A stretch of 64,000 nucleotides of DNA from NCBI GenBank assembly GCA_026122225.1, contig JANEZZ010002763.1, positions 124,001 to 188,000 on the forward strand, given 5' to 3'. Every line of letters starts with the position of its first letter. The stretch's first letter is position 1. The notes beneath the pieces were generated by a model, which made no database searches, was not told where the DNA came from, and worked only from the letters and a program-made list of their open reading frames with translations. This stretch comes from Heloderma charlesbogerti (taxonomy: Eukaryota > Chordata > Lepidosauria > Squamata > Helodermatidae). Made by a program: the position numbers and the translations under genes. This document shows positions 1 to 10,165 of this stretch, piece after piece.

Positions 1-535
1 TGGCTCTCTGTTTCAGTTGGCCTCCATATTCGACGTTTTATTTTTGTGTGTAAATTCACGGAGATGTCTCGCTGACAGGTGTTCCCAGCATGGCTCATCC
101 ATTCATCCATTCTTCTCGGCCCCAGTTACTTTTGGACAGATTGGGCCTCACTCAGTCCTGCAGGCTCAACAACAGGAGCATAGCTATAACTGAGCTCCAG
201 GAAACTATATATGAATGAATGAAGGTGCGAGTGATAGTCTCAGAGGATCAGTTGTCAGAATGCAGCATGCTGTGGAATCATCTAGCACTCTGTACACTTC
301 AGTTATGTCTCCCTTTCCACCTCCTAAGGCAGCTGTTGATCTAACCCATCTGTTGCTCCCATATAATTATTTAAAAGAAGAAAGAGTAGGAAAAGGGTAC
401 AGCTTTTCACAATGCCTAAACACTGAGCTCGAATCTCTGTGTGTGTGTGTGTGTGTGTGTGTGTCTTTTTAAGAAACCAATTCCTGCCTGGCTAAATAGC
501 AATGTAAATGAAGCTACCCGAGTAAAGAAAAAGTA
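1..535. other. No gene recognised; (TG)n microsatellite
   Basis: I see no coding signal or repeat family here apart from a TG dinucleotide run at about 440-464. A short open frame at 215-472 runs into that microsatellite and looks like chance. Confidence 0.6.
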
Positions 536-770
536 GATGTAGCACAGCAGTTAGGAGGCTGGGCTATAAAGTCACTGATTCAACCCCCCCTCCCCCATAC
601 AAACTCACTAGCTGGCTGTAAGCATCACTTTTTCTTAGTCTCCCCACTATATCTCTTATATGGAGATGAATTACAGAGTTGTTGTAACAAGATAACCTAT
701 GTATGTATATGCTTTTAATATCAAACATGCTATATAAATGCAACATTAAATATAATGTATTAAAATATAT
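536..770 (+). mobile_element. MIR/CORE-like SINE, old copy
   Basis: The start resembles a tRNA-type head (AGCACAGCAGTTAGGAGGCTG, with GATTCAAC at the B-box position). The middle has the order seen in MIR-type SINEs: a stretch like ACTAGCTGGCTGTAAGC, then a CAGAGTTGTTGTAAC block, then a TATATAAATG end. The copy is diverged, so the family is inferred from the order of blocks. Confidence 0.45.
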
Positions 771-829
771 AATAAATGTCTTGGGTGGGGTATACCTTAC
801 CTAAAGCAGAATATTTTTATCTCCTTCCC

Positions 830-948
830 TCACCCCCATTTTATTCTCACAACAACCCTGTGAGGAAAGTTAGGCTGAGATATAATAACTAGTCCAAGGT
901 CACTCACTGAACTTCATGGCTGAGCTGTGAAGATGGAACCCTAATCTT
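830..948 (-). mobile_element. MIR-like tRNA SINE fragment
   Basis: On the minus strand this contains the central block of the SINE family seen complete at 16302 and 48338: the GGTCACTCACTGAACTTCATGGC and CAACCCTGTGAGG segments in reverse order. The 3' tail is missing. Confidence 0.6.
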
Positions 949-1523
949 AATCCAAAGGAAAAGGCGAAGGAAAAAGTGGATGATGTCACTCATTAGAATC
1001 TTCCTGTACATGTGGGGTCATAACTGACCTCAAAGGGTATACAGATATGAAAAACTCCCCCCTAACCTGTGGCACCTCATAAACCAACTATTCTCCTAAA
1101 TTAATGAGATAATTAGTTCTGTGGGATTTCAGTTCCCTTCCCATGTTTGTTTGTTTATTTGAGAATTTTACTATAATGGCTTTGGGATCAGTTAGACTCC
1201 AATAAGAGTCAAGGGAATGGCCCAATCTAACCTGGTATGAAGGAAGTTTCATATTCATGCATTGTACTCAACAACTGTGTCTTCCCTGACCCCATATTAG
1301 TAATGCATACATATGAACTGATAAAGCAATTGGGAGTTCTTGATGTGACTGTATGTACCCACAGTTGCATCAGGATTCTTTTTGTGAGCAGTTGACCCAT
1401 GCATGTTCACACATATGTACATAGACAAAACATCACAAGAAAACCAAACTGTGCTTGACTAAAATGTAGTTCAATCAAGATCATTTTTGTGTGGCATGTT
1501 ACCAATGTGTGGAAGCAGTGGGG
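949..1523. other. No gene or repeat recognised
   Basis: AT-rich sequence with no open frame of note and no family I recognise. Confidence 0.5.
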
Positions 1524-2118
1524 GCTGATGGTTCCAATTTTGGTGGGGCTGTTAACCCATTCTGGCTTTCAGTCAGAACAAGCCAAACCTCCAAAGGAGC
1601 TATCCAAGGTGCTGGAACCTATCCCCAAAGTTAGCTCAGTACCTTGGATAGCTCATTTAGAGTTCTTCCTGGCTCTGACTGGAATGTATTCACAGCCCCA
1701 CCAAAATTGGACAATCGGTAGGCTGACCATATTTCCTTGAGACAAAAACGGGATACTGGGATGATAAAAATGGGATGGGGTTATGTAATATTCCGCTGTA
1801 ATAAAAAAATAGCTAACAGCCTGTTGAACCGAAATAGGAGTCTGAAAAGTCCGAATCAAACTGAATGTAGGGCAGAAAGAATCTCTGGGCGGAATGATGG
1901 TAGAAATAACAGTAAGACTCACCCTCCTGGCTCCCACATGCTGAATGGGGCTTAGCGACCGTCTCTTGAATTCCCCACCACTGCAGACAAGCAAGGGGGC
2001 GGCATCTGATCTTCGCTAGCTCAAGAAGCCTGGCCCTGACTGGACAAAGGAAATGGAGCTTCCTCTTTCGTCACACTAATGGTACGTATGGTCAGCCTAA
2101 CAATCGGCCTTCACCGTG
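1524..2118. mobile_element. Palindromic hAT-like MITE, split by a second element
   Basis: The ends are imperfect inverted copies (CAGTGGGGGCTGATGG on the left; AATCGGCCTTCACCGTG on the right). Both arms carry an AATTTTGGTGGGGCTG block and a GAGCTATCCAAGGT block in opposite orientation. The same family appears more compactly at 11825-11986 and 50027-50197. The right arm is interrupted at 1719-2099 by another DNA transposon. No transposase is encoded, so this is a non-autonomous element. Confidence 0.7.
1719..2099. mobile_element. Non-autonomous hAT element with perfect 8-bp TSD
   Basis: The element begins TAGGCTGACCATA and ends TATGGTCAGCCTA, which are exact inverse complements. It is flanked on both sides by ACAATCGG (1711-1718 and 2100-2107), a perfect 8-bp target duplication typical of hAT transposons. 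From memory the ends resemble the Tip100/Zaphod group. It sits inside the right arm of an older MITE, so it inserted later. The internal open frames look like chance and no transposase is present. Confidence 0.88.
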
Positions 2119-2123
2119 TAGAA

Positions 2124-2230
2124 GTTGTTGTTGTTGTTCAGTCGTTCAGTCGTGTCCAACTCTTTGTGACCCCATGGACCATAGCACGCCAGGCCGTCCT
2201 GTCCTGCGCTGTCTCCCAGAGTGTGCTCAT
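2124..2230 (-). mobile_element. BovB LINE 3' tail
   Basis: GTTGTTGTTCAGTCGTTCAG and CCCCATGGACCATAGCACGC are the minus-strand 3' end of BovB, matching the longer copy at 3502. Only the last ~105 bp are present, as expected from 5' truncation. Confidence 0.85.
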
Positions 2231-2564
2231 GCATAAATCAGTAAAACACTCAAAATAGGAACCATTTGGCACTATTTTTTTTTTTAATCAATGCATGCAT
2301 GCCCATTGGTGATGCGGGGAGGGTGGACAAATGATTTGAAGGAACTCAAAGCTGTGGCAAAGTGTGCATGATCCAATCCTGGAATTCATTTTAGAAATTC
2401 TCCTAGCTAAACTGGAATTCAGGGGGAGTGGAATGTAAGGCAGAGTAGGAATAAAAGAAATGACCTGCTGCAGCTAAGCCTGAGCATGTGCAATGGAAAC
2501 AATTGCGTGTTCTTTCACTGTTTTAACACAGCCTCCATTTCCTTTGTTGGTTCCCCTGTGGCAT
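2231..2564. other. No gene recognised
   Basis: Nothing I can assign. The overlapping short open frames around 2490-2700 are shadows of each other and of the repeat that follows. Confidence 0.5.
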
Positions 2565-2710
2565 ATTTTAGATGGCAAGCTCCTCAGGGCAGGGACCAGT
2601 CTTATTGTTCTCAGTACAGCACCTTGCATACTGATGTTGCTACAGAAAAAGAAGAGGAAAGGAATGTTTTGTGGTTTACTAAGGTTATTTAATAAAAGCA
2701 CAATTTATTG
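2565..2710 (+). repeat. Ancient amniote-type dispersed repeat
   Basis: AAGCTCCTCAGGGCAGGGACC followed by CAGTACAGCACCTTGCATA is a phrase I recognise from old interspersed repeats in reptile and mammal genomes. I cannot name the family with certainty. Confidence 0.4.
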
Positions 2711-3130
2711 TGTTTAATAATTTTTTTAAAAGCCATCTTGGAGGTCTGTTGGGACTGAAAGTGTGGCATATTAAGTCCTACAAGTAAATAAATACATGTA
2801 AAGAAAATCGGCTGGATCCCCAGCGACTGTGGTAGCATCTGAGCCCAGGGGGCCCTGGGGGCAGAGTTCCAAAAATAAGCCTCAAATACATCCAGGTCTG
2901 TACTTTTCAGGGGCCCTCCTAGTCACAAGCTGTGAAACCTTACTACATTACAGTCTGCCAGGGGAGGAAACCGCAGAGCAGATGCAATACGAGCAGAGGG
3001 GCCTGGCAACAAAGGCACCCTTAATATGTGAAAATGAAACCATAACAGGAAAAAAGCACATGGATAAATGTTGACATGTATGTGGAAGAATAGGCTAATG
3101 GTCTGGGGCAGCTAACTGTACACCAAGAAA
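2711..3130. other. No gene or repeat recognised
   Basis: No convincing coding frame or repeat family seen. Confidence 0.45.
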
Positions 3131-3415
3131 TACCTATGTATAAGATGACAAGCCAGAGTTGGAACCCAGGGTTTATTCTCAGGTTCCAACCAGCTTGTTG
3201 GGAGACAGACAAGCCAGAGTTCTGGGTTCAGACATAACGCTAACCAAGCCAGGGATGGAGTGTCCCTCATTTGTCCAGCTGCTCCCACTGGCAGAAGGAG
3301 CCAAGTGGGAGCAATTGAGCCACGTGAGTTAGTACCCTGGCTCATTCACAGTAACCCAAGGCTTAGAAAGACCCTGGCTTACCATTGCATGTGAACCGGG
3401 TCATTATCTGTTGGT
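3131..3415. repeat. Dispersed DNA-transposon-like repeat, copy 1
   Basis: Shares the string GACAAGCCAGAGTT and the following AACCAAGCCAGGGATG/GTGTCCCT blocks with 11290-11525. Both copies close with a GTGAACCGG/GCGAACCAG-like end. The GACAAGCCAGAGTT unit occurs twice inside this copy. It is probably a non-autonomous DNA element, but I found no target duplication. Confidence 0.5.
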
Positions 3416-3525
3416 CAACTTGGGAGAGTGTGTGTGGGGGGATTTAATGTATGAATGCTCCTCACTAAACATACTCCCTACACACACCAAAGTAGCATCT
3501 CTGTTGTTGTTGTTCAGTCGTTCAG

Positions 3526-5169
3526 TCATGTCCAACTCTTCGTGATCCCATGGACCATAGCACGCCAGGCCTTCCTGTCCTCCGCTCTCTCCCAGAGTGT
3601 GCTCAAGCTCAAGTTCATATTCATTGCATTGGTGATGCTATCTAGCCATCTCATCTTCTGCCGTCCCCTTCTCCTTTTGCCTTCAGTCTTTCCCAGCATC
3701 AGGGTCTTTTCCAGAGAGTTTTCTCTTCGCATTAGGTGGCCAAAATATTGGAGCTTCAGCTTCACTATCTGTCCTTCCAATGAGCACTCAGGGTTGATTT
3801 CCTTTAGGATGGACTGATCTGACCTCCTTGCAGTCCAGGGGACTCATAAGGGTCTTCTCCAGCACCACAGTTCGAAAGCATCAATTCTTCGGCACTCAGC
3901 CTTCCTTATAGTCCAGCTCTCACAGCCATACATTACTACTGGGAAAACCATAGCTTTAATTAGATGGACCTTTGTCGGCAAGGTGATGTCTCTGCTTCTT
4001 ACTATGCTGTCTAGGTTTGCCATAGCTTTCCTCCCAAGGAGCAAGCGTCTTTTAATTTCATGGCTACAGTCACCGTCTGCATTGATCTTGGAGCCCAAGA
4101 AAGTAAAATCTGTCACAGCTTCCATTTCTTCCCCTTCTATATGCCAGGAAGTGATGGGGCCAGATGCCATGATCTTCGTTTTTTTAATGTTGAGTTTCAA
4201 ACCAGCTTTTGCACTCTCCTCTTTCACCCTCAACAAGAGGCTCTTTAGGTCCTCTTCGCTTTCTGCCATTAGGGTGGTATCGTCTGCATATCGGAGGTTG
4301 TTGATAATTCTCCCAGCAATCTTAATTCCGACCTGTGATTCATCCAACCTGGCATTTCTCATGATGTACTCTGCATATAAGTTAAATAAGCAGGGTGACA
4401 ATATGCAGCCTTGTCGTACTCCTTTCCCAATTTTGAACCACTCGGCTGTTCCATGTCTGGTTCTTACTGTTGCTTCTTGACCCTCGTACAGGTTTCTCAG
4501 GAGACAGGTAAGGTGGTCTGGTACTCCCATCACTTTAAGAATTTGCCACAGTTTGTTGTGATCCACACAATCAAAGGCTTTAGCGTAGTCAATGAAGCAG
4601 AAATAGACGTTTTTTTGGAATTCTCTTGCTTTCTCCATGATCCAGCGAATGTTGGCGATTTGATCTCTAGTTCCTCTGCCTCTTCGAAACCCAGCTTGTA
4701 CTTCCGGTAGTTCTCAGTTCACATACTGCTGAAGCCTAGCTTGTAGAATTTTGAGCATCACCTTGCTGGCATGTGAAATGAGCACAACTGTGCGGTAGTT
4801 TGAACACTCTTTGGTGTTGCCCTTCTTTCGAATTGGAATGTAAACTGACCTTTTCCAGTCTTGTGGCCATTGTTGAGTGTTCCAAATTTGTTGGCATATT
4901 GAGTGCAGCACTTTAACAGCATCATCTTTTAGGATTTTAAATAGCTCAGCTGGAAGACTGTCATCTCTGCTAGCTTTGTTGTTAGTAAAGCTTCCTAAGG
5001 CCCACTTGACTTCACTCTCGAGGATGTCCGGCTCAAGTTCAGTGACCGCACTATCATGGCTATCAGGGACATTCAGATCTTTCCTGTATAGTTCTTCTGT
5101 GTATTCTTGCCACCTCTTCTTAATCTCATCTGCTTCTGTTAGGTCCCTGCTTTCTTTGTCCTTTATCAT
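3526..5169 (-). pseudogene. BovB ORF2, reverse transcriptase half
   Basis: Continues the BovB polyprotein in a different frame from the endonuclease half. The 4714-5169 section has the RT fingers (NKAS, PIRKKGNTKECSNYR). The 3844-4638 section has FIDYAKAFD, the VRQGCILSP motif and the catalytic YADD at about 4279-4290. The last section, to 3526, is the C-terminal part (WTARRS, FGHLMRRENSLEKTL, RGRQKMRWLD). These sections share one frame and are separated by TGA codons at 4714-4716 and 3844-3846. Both sit where family comparison expects Arg, which fits CGA-to-TGA decay at CpG. The catalytic site itself is intact. Confidence 0.9.
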
Positions 5170-6377
5170 GCCCGTCTTTGCACAAAACGTTCCTTGAGAT
5201 CTCCAATTTTCTTGAAGAGATCTCTAGTCTTTCCCATTCTGTTGTTTTCCTTGATTTCTTTGCATTGTTCATTTAAGAAGGCCTTCTTGTCTCTCCTTGC
5301 TATTCTCTGGAACTCTGCATTCAGTTGGATATATCTTCCCCTTTCTCCCTTGCTTTTCGCTTCCCTTCTTTCCTCAGCTACTTGTAAAGCCTCCTCAGAC
5401 AGCCACTTGGCTTTCTTGCATTTCTTTTTCTTTGGGATGGATTGAGTTGCTGCCTCCTGAACAATGTTACGGACCTCTGTCCATAGTTCCTCAGGCACTC
5501 TGTCTATCAGGTCTAATCCCTGAAATCTATTCCTCACCTCCACTGTATATTCATCAGGGATATGATTTAGGTCATACCTGAACGGTTTAGTGGTTTTTCC
5601 TACGTTCTTCAATTTAAGCCAAAATTTTGCAACAAGAAGCTCATGATCTGAGCCACAGTCAGCTCCAGGTCTTGTTTTTACTGACTGTATAGAGCTTCTC
5701 CATCTTTGGCTGCAAACGACATAATCAATCTGATTTCGATATTGACCATCCGGTGATGTCCATGTGTAGAGTCGCCTCTTGTGCTGTTGGAAAAGAGTGT
5801 TTGCTATGATCAGTGTGTTCTCTTGGCAAAACTCTATTAGCTTTTGTCCTGCTGCATTTTGTACACCAAGGCCATGCCTGCCTGTTATCCCGGTGATTTT
5901 TTGACTTCCTACTTTAGCATTCCAATCCCCTATGATGAAGAGGACATCTTTTTTTGGTGTTAGTTCTAGAAGGTGTTGTAGGTCTTCATAGAACCGATCA
6001 ACCTCAGCTTCTTCGGCATCAGTGGTTGGGGCATAGACTTGAATTACTGTGATGTTGAATGGTTTGCCTTGGATTCGTACTGAGATCATTCTATCGTTTT
6101 TAAGATTGTACCCCAGTACTGCTTTTCCCACCCTTTTGTTGACTATGAGTGCTACTCCATTTCTTCTAAGGGATTCTTGCCCACAGTAGTAGATATGATG
6201 GTCACCTGAAGTAAATTCACCCATGCTTGTCCATTTTAGTTCTCTGATTCCCAAGATGTCGATTCTCAATCTTGCCATCTCATGTTTGACCACCTCCAGC
6301 TTACCTTGATTCATTGATCTTACATTCCAGGTTCCTAAACAATATTGTTCTGAGTTGGCTATATATTTCCACACCAT
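5166..6377 (-). pseudogene. BovB ORF2, endonuclease half
   Basis: 403 residues open on the minus strand. The APE-like endonuclease motifs are in order: LGTWNVRSM near residue 14, the catalytic Glu in IRELKW at residue 46, GDWNAKVG at 150 and the SDH triad at 243-245. All key residues are present. The frame is lost near 5190: comparison with the continuing frame suggests a one-base loss just before the linker that should read on into the reverse transcriptase. The upstream Met at 6377 lies close to the endonuclease start, so the true initiator may be upstream. In life the protein nicks target DNA for target-primed reverse transcription. Confidence 0.9.
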
Positions 6378-6620
6378 TCTAAAGGACTTTCAACTGTCAT
6401 GCATCAGCATAACATAATGTTGAATGCACAATACTATATAGTCCAAGAGCCTACCCTGAGATAAATTATTTCCTGAGAAACAGAAAGTTCGGTGTGAATG
6501 CTCCAGTGCACCCCCTTTCAAAGCCCAATATTTACCAAATAAGGAACATTTATGAAACCAATGCCAGTTTATAGAGATTATCTTATGATATTATATCATA
6601 AAGTACATCCAGTCTATGTT

Positions 6621-6724
6621 GTTGTTGTTCAGTTGTTAAGTCATGTGCGACTCTTCGTGACCCCATGGACCATAGCACGCCAGGCCTTCCTGTCCTCCGC
6701 TGTCTCCCGGAGCGTGCTCAAGTT
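6621..6724 (-). mobile_element. BovB 3' tail with 15-bp TSD
   Basis: A 104-bp BovB 3' end, flanked by CATCCAGTCTATGTT at 6606-6620 and again at 6725-6739. The perfect 15-bp target duplication shows a genuine, heavily 5'-truncated insertion by target-primed reverse transcription. Confidence 0.92.
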
Positions 6725-6739
6725 CATCCAGTCTATGTT

Positions 6740-7144
6740 ACACTGGCCTAAATCAGACTATGTAATGTGGCCAGTACCACAGCAGTTTACGACAGTTTAC
6801 AGCAGTTTCTGTTCCGTTCACTGTAGAGACAATTATGTGGGGCATAGCTGATATTCCTATAACAGCTACAGCAATTTTTTGGACTCCTTTTCATCAGGTC
6901 TACCAAAAGGTTAAAGGAGAGTAGTGGCCCTTGCTTCTGGAGGGAGCTAACTTAGATTTAGGCAGCTACACTGTAATGACATACTCCTATAAGGTCATAG
7001 AATGTGTGGCAAGTAAAGGGATGGTCATAAAAGGTCAGGGAAGAGGAGAAAAAGTTGGGATAAATGCACATCACTCCTCTAATTTTCATATAAGGCTTTT
7101 CTTTACATTGATAGGGCAAATGTAATAATCTCAGAAGTTTGGAG
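6740..7144. other. No gene recognised
   Basis: No supported coding sequence. An open frame at 6931-7125 has no recognisable content. Confidence 0.5.
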
Positions 7145-7240
7145 ATTTACAGTGCAATGCACATCTTCTCAGAGGTAAGCCATATTGTAGTCAGTGTGTC
7201 TTACTTCCAGGTAAATAAGTATAGGATTGCAGCCTTAAAA
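7145..7240. mobile_element. Small palindromic MITE fragment
   Basis: GTGCAATGCACATCTTCTC and the matching GTATAGGATTGCAGCC end flank a TAAGC...CTTACTT core. This is the design of the short palindromic element seen more cleanly at 10075-10165. Confidence 0.55.
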
Positions 7241-7463
7241 TATGTTCTAAGTTTGGAAATATGTGAATTAATGCAGAAGCTGTAATATTTACAGCCTCTG
7301 CACTAGTTCACATATTATTTACAGTGTAAATCATCACAGAAATAAAGTGAAAGCAGAAGAATATTTGCACTGATGGAATAAATGCATTTTTGAAAAAAGA
7401 TTAGGCTCCTAACTCAAGTATTCCTGATCCAACATTTCAAATATTACTTTATATTAAGAAGAT

Positions 7464-7563
7464 GTTGTTGTTGTTGTTTATTCGTTAAGTCGTGTCTGAC
7501 TCTTCATGACCCCATGGACCATAGCACACCAGGCCTTCCTGTCCTCCGCTCTCTCCCGGAGTG
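7464..7563 (-). mobile_element. BovB 3' tail with 11-bp TSD
   Basis: A 100-bp BovB 3' end flanked by ATTAAGAAGAT at 7453-7463 and 7564-7574, a perfect 11-bp target duplication. Confidence 0.92.
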
Positions 7564-7574
7564 ATTAAGAAGAT

Positions 7575-8385
7575 AGAATGCAATTAATATAGAATTAAAT
7601 TAATAAGCAACTAAGTCTTAATCTTTGTCATCTTCATTGCATGGATTTAAAATCTTTTTAACTTCATACATTATAACTTCTAGAGATGGGGGCACTTTAT
7701 TGTGGGTACCTCTATTCATGGGGAACTGCCAAGAGAATGAAGAAGTAGGAAGTGTAGAATAATTCAGCACGCAAGGTAAATCAGGTGGTGTAGCTTTCTA
7801 CTTACAGCACAATCCTGTTTTGACCCAAAGCTAGGAAGGGAACAGCAGAGGGTATTACATGATATTATATGATATCCCTTGGCAGCAACCAGTTGGAATA
7901 AATAGATAACAAGCAATAAGGGTGGTGGCAGGAGGAAGCGGGGAGAGAACAGCTATGCTGGAGGGAATCCAGGGTTTACGGTACCAGCTGGAATTAACAG
8001 GCAGACATCTGAGAAGTTGTACATTTGGCAATTAAACATAACAACAGTCTTGTTGGATCAGATCAAAATGTCTGAAGTCCAGCATCCTGTTTCTCCTCCT
8101 TGTTCACAGGGGATAAGATTACAATACTTACTAGTCACAATGGCTATATATTTGCTCCCATATCGGATACAGTGGCCCAGTTTGGATGTAATGGCAGCAT
8201 CAGACAGCAAATCGTGGCTTAATCAACTTACAAATTGCAGAGACGTGAACTGCACATAAACCGCTTCCTGTTTCCATTAACAATCCTTGAATTCGAGGGT
8301 AGTTTCTGTGATGTCTGACCAGGGACATATGGGATTGTTCATGGGTTAGACAACCCCAGGTTAATTCATGGCACATTTAATTTGT
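7575..8385. other. No gene or repeat recognised
   Basis: Mostly AT-rich sequence with an ORF at 8017-8259 that resembles no protein I know. Confidence 0.45.
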
Positions 8386-8506
8386 AATCAGTCTTTTCAT
8401 TTGTGCTAAAACGCTTTTCCAGCTACATTAAAAATCATTGTAATATTCAAAAAAAGGTGCTTAAATGAAAAAGCATTTTAGTGCAAATTAAAACACTGAT
8501 TTAAAG
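8386..8506. mobile_element. Palindromic element, hairpin MITE
   Basis: The left arm (AATCAGTCTTTTCATTTGTG, then CTAAAACGC) pairs with a right arm reading GCATTTTAGTGCAAATT then AAAACACTGATT on the opposite strand. A looser relative follows at 8560-8660. No coding capacity. Confidence 0.6.
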
Positions 8507-8839
8507 AAGTAAGTATGCTGCCTTTCCAGAAAGTGCTATTATAGCAGGGTATGTCTTTTTAACCAGTTCTTAATTTTGGACTGAAACACACTTTGTAGCT
8601 TATATTAAAAATATTCATACAGTAATACTTAAATTAAAAAGCATGTTAGCATGTGTTAAAATTGATATACACACACTTCTAAAATTGGGTCACTTGCTTG
8701 CCCACTCAGCTACAGCACCTAATTCAGTCTCAAACTGCAAATCACATGCATCACAACACATAGGCAGTCTTAATCATTTGTAACCACATTTTTGTAAGCA
8801 CATTTCAACACCATTGTTCAAGACCTAATCTTGCTAATT

Positions 8840-9020
8840 ATAATACTTAACACTAATGTCTTAGAATCCTCACAGTAGTCCCATAAATTAGGCAAGTATT
8901 ATTATGCTCCTCACTTTTTAGGCAAGGTTCTGAGAGATTTGTAGTTTGCCTAAGGCCAGCCAGTGCATTGGGGCGGGGGGGGGGGGAGATTAGAACCTGG
9001 ATTTACTGTTTTACTGCATA
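8840..9020 (-). mobile_element. MIR-like SINE, old copy
   Basis: The reverse strand shows the MIR-type order, with a TTAGGCAAGTTTATTATTATGC-type stretch, a GTTTGCCTAAGGCCAGCCAG block and a GAACCTGGATTTACTG end. A G-run at about 8971-8986 interrupts it. Confidence 0.5.
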
Positions 9021-9079
9021 GGTTCTTGGCCACACCAGATTACCTCACCAAGTGGTCTGCACCTTTGCAAAACACAGCC

Positions 9080-9175
9080 TGATCCTGTGCATGTTTACTA
9101 GGAAGTGAAGTGAATAGAATCAAATCAAATTTTCTCCCATGTAAACATGCACAAGATGCTTTATTCCCAGTGAAA
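9080..9175. mobile_element. Short palindromic MITE
   Basis: CCTGTGCATGTTTACT on the left mirrors GTAAACATGCACAAG on the right around a short core. The copy is diverged. Confidence 0.5.
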
Positions 9176-9296
9176 GAGCTGGCTTGTTGTGATAGTGGAA
9201 GGGAGATCAGTCCCAAGGTTGGGCATCTCCTGTTCAAAGTGGGAGAGCTGGCATGTCCTGGTTCCTGGAACTGGCTCTTTGGCTTTAGAATCTCAC

Positions 9297-9327
<31 letters not shown>

Positions 9328-9440
9328 TTGTCTTAATCACCCATCTGGCTGGTCACCCGGCCACTCTGGGTGATGTACAACCATGAAAAAACAGTAAAAT
9401 TAAACATTAAAACATCCTGTTCTAAAAATACACTGGGATT
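9297..9440 (-). mobile_element. L2 LINE 3' end
   Basis: A TTTA tetranucleotide run is followed by the reverse complement of the L2 tail at 26340-26400 (AATCACCCATCTGGCTGGTC, ACTCTGGGTGATGTACAA). Only the 3' untranslated end is present. Confidence 0.85.
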
Positions 9441-10074
9441 GTGAAGATTGCCAGACCCATCTACTAACTTGCAGTGCCCAATTTGGGTCCCTGGCTTCAA
9501 CCTCCGGCTTGCTGTGACTCCACCTTAGCTAGGACTCCACTACTTGGCACTGACTGAACCTGCCCCTCTTTCAACTTATGCATGCCTGGGTGGGCCTCAT
9601 CCTGTGAGCAAGCGATGCACCCACCCCAGCATGTGGCACCACTTCCTTTTCCATTTTTAGCTGTTGACAGGTATGCATGGAGGAACTGAGGCAAGCCCAG
9701 TTTTCTCTATTTCCCACTCTGGAGCAACACACTGAAAGCATGAAGAAAGTATCTTACTCCATCGCATGCCAAGCCTAGCCAGAGCTGAGAAGATTAATGG
9801 GTGGGCTTTGGGAAGAGCACTTAAAAGAAGAAGCGGGATTAGCATGGATTTAAGAGCTCAGCCAGTGTCCCGTTTAGAAAGAGTTGCCAATGGAGCCCGT
9901 GGCATTGTCTCCCTTTTCCAAGAAATGTTACAAGGGGGCTTGTTTGACTGGGAAGTGACTAAGGTTTTTTTGTTTGTTTCTGGCAGGGAGGGAGTGACTG
10001 GTTCCTTGATTTTCATACTGAAAACGACTTCCCATTTCTCCACTTAAAATAAGCTATGGATGGATTTTCTAAGG
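9441..10074. other. No gene recognised
   Basis: Several short open frames overlap on both strands (9497-10047), but none has a recognisable domain and they shadow each other. Confidence 0.45.
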
Positions 10075-10165
10075 CTGTAGCCCTATACACACACGCTTAC
10101 TTGGGAGTAAGTCCCATTGAACTCAATGGGGCTTACTTCTGAGTATACATGTATATTGATTGTGC
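10075..10165. mobile_element. Short palindromic MITE
   Basis: A near-perfect palindrome centres on CCCATTGAACTCAATGGGG, with arms reading ACTTGGGAGTAAG and CTTACTTCTGAGTA and outer GTAGCCCTATAC / TGATTGTGCTGTTA ends. This short hairpin element is common in reptile DNA. Confidence 0.7.

Larger units (their letters stand above)
3502..6405 (-). mobile_element. Near-full-length BovB (RTE) LINE
   Basis: A BovB retrotransposon of about 2.9 kb, reading right to left. The 5' end lies near 6377-6405 and the GTTGTTGTT 3' tail at 3502. It encodes an apurinic-type endonuclease followed by a reverse transcriptase, the normal RTE order. BovB is usually about 3.2 kb, so little is missing at the 5' end. I see no convincing target duplication, so the 5' boundary is approximate. 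BovB is known for patchy, horizontally spread occurrence in squamates and ruminants, and it supplies the machinery for SINEs with a matching 3' tail (see 36487). Confidence 0.93.
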
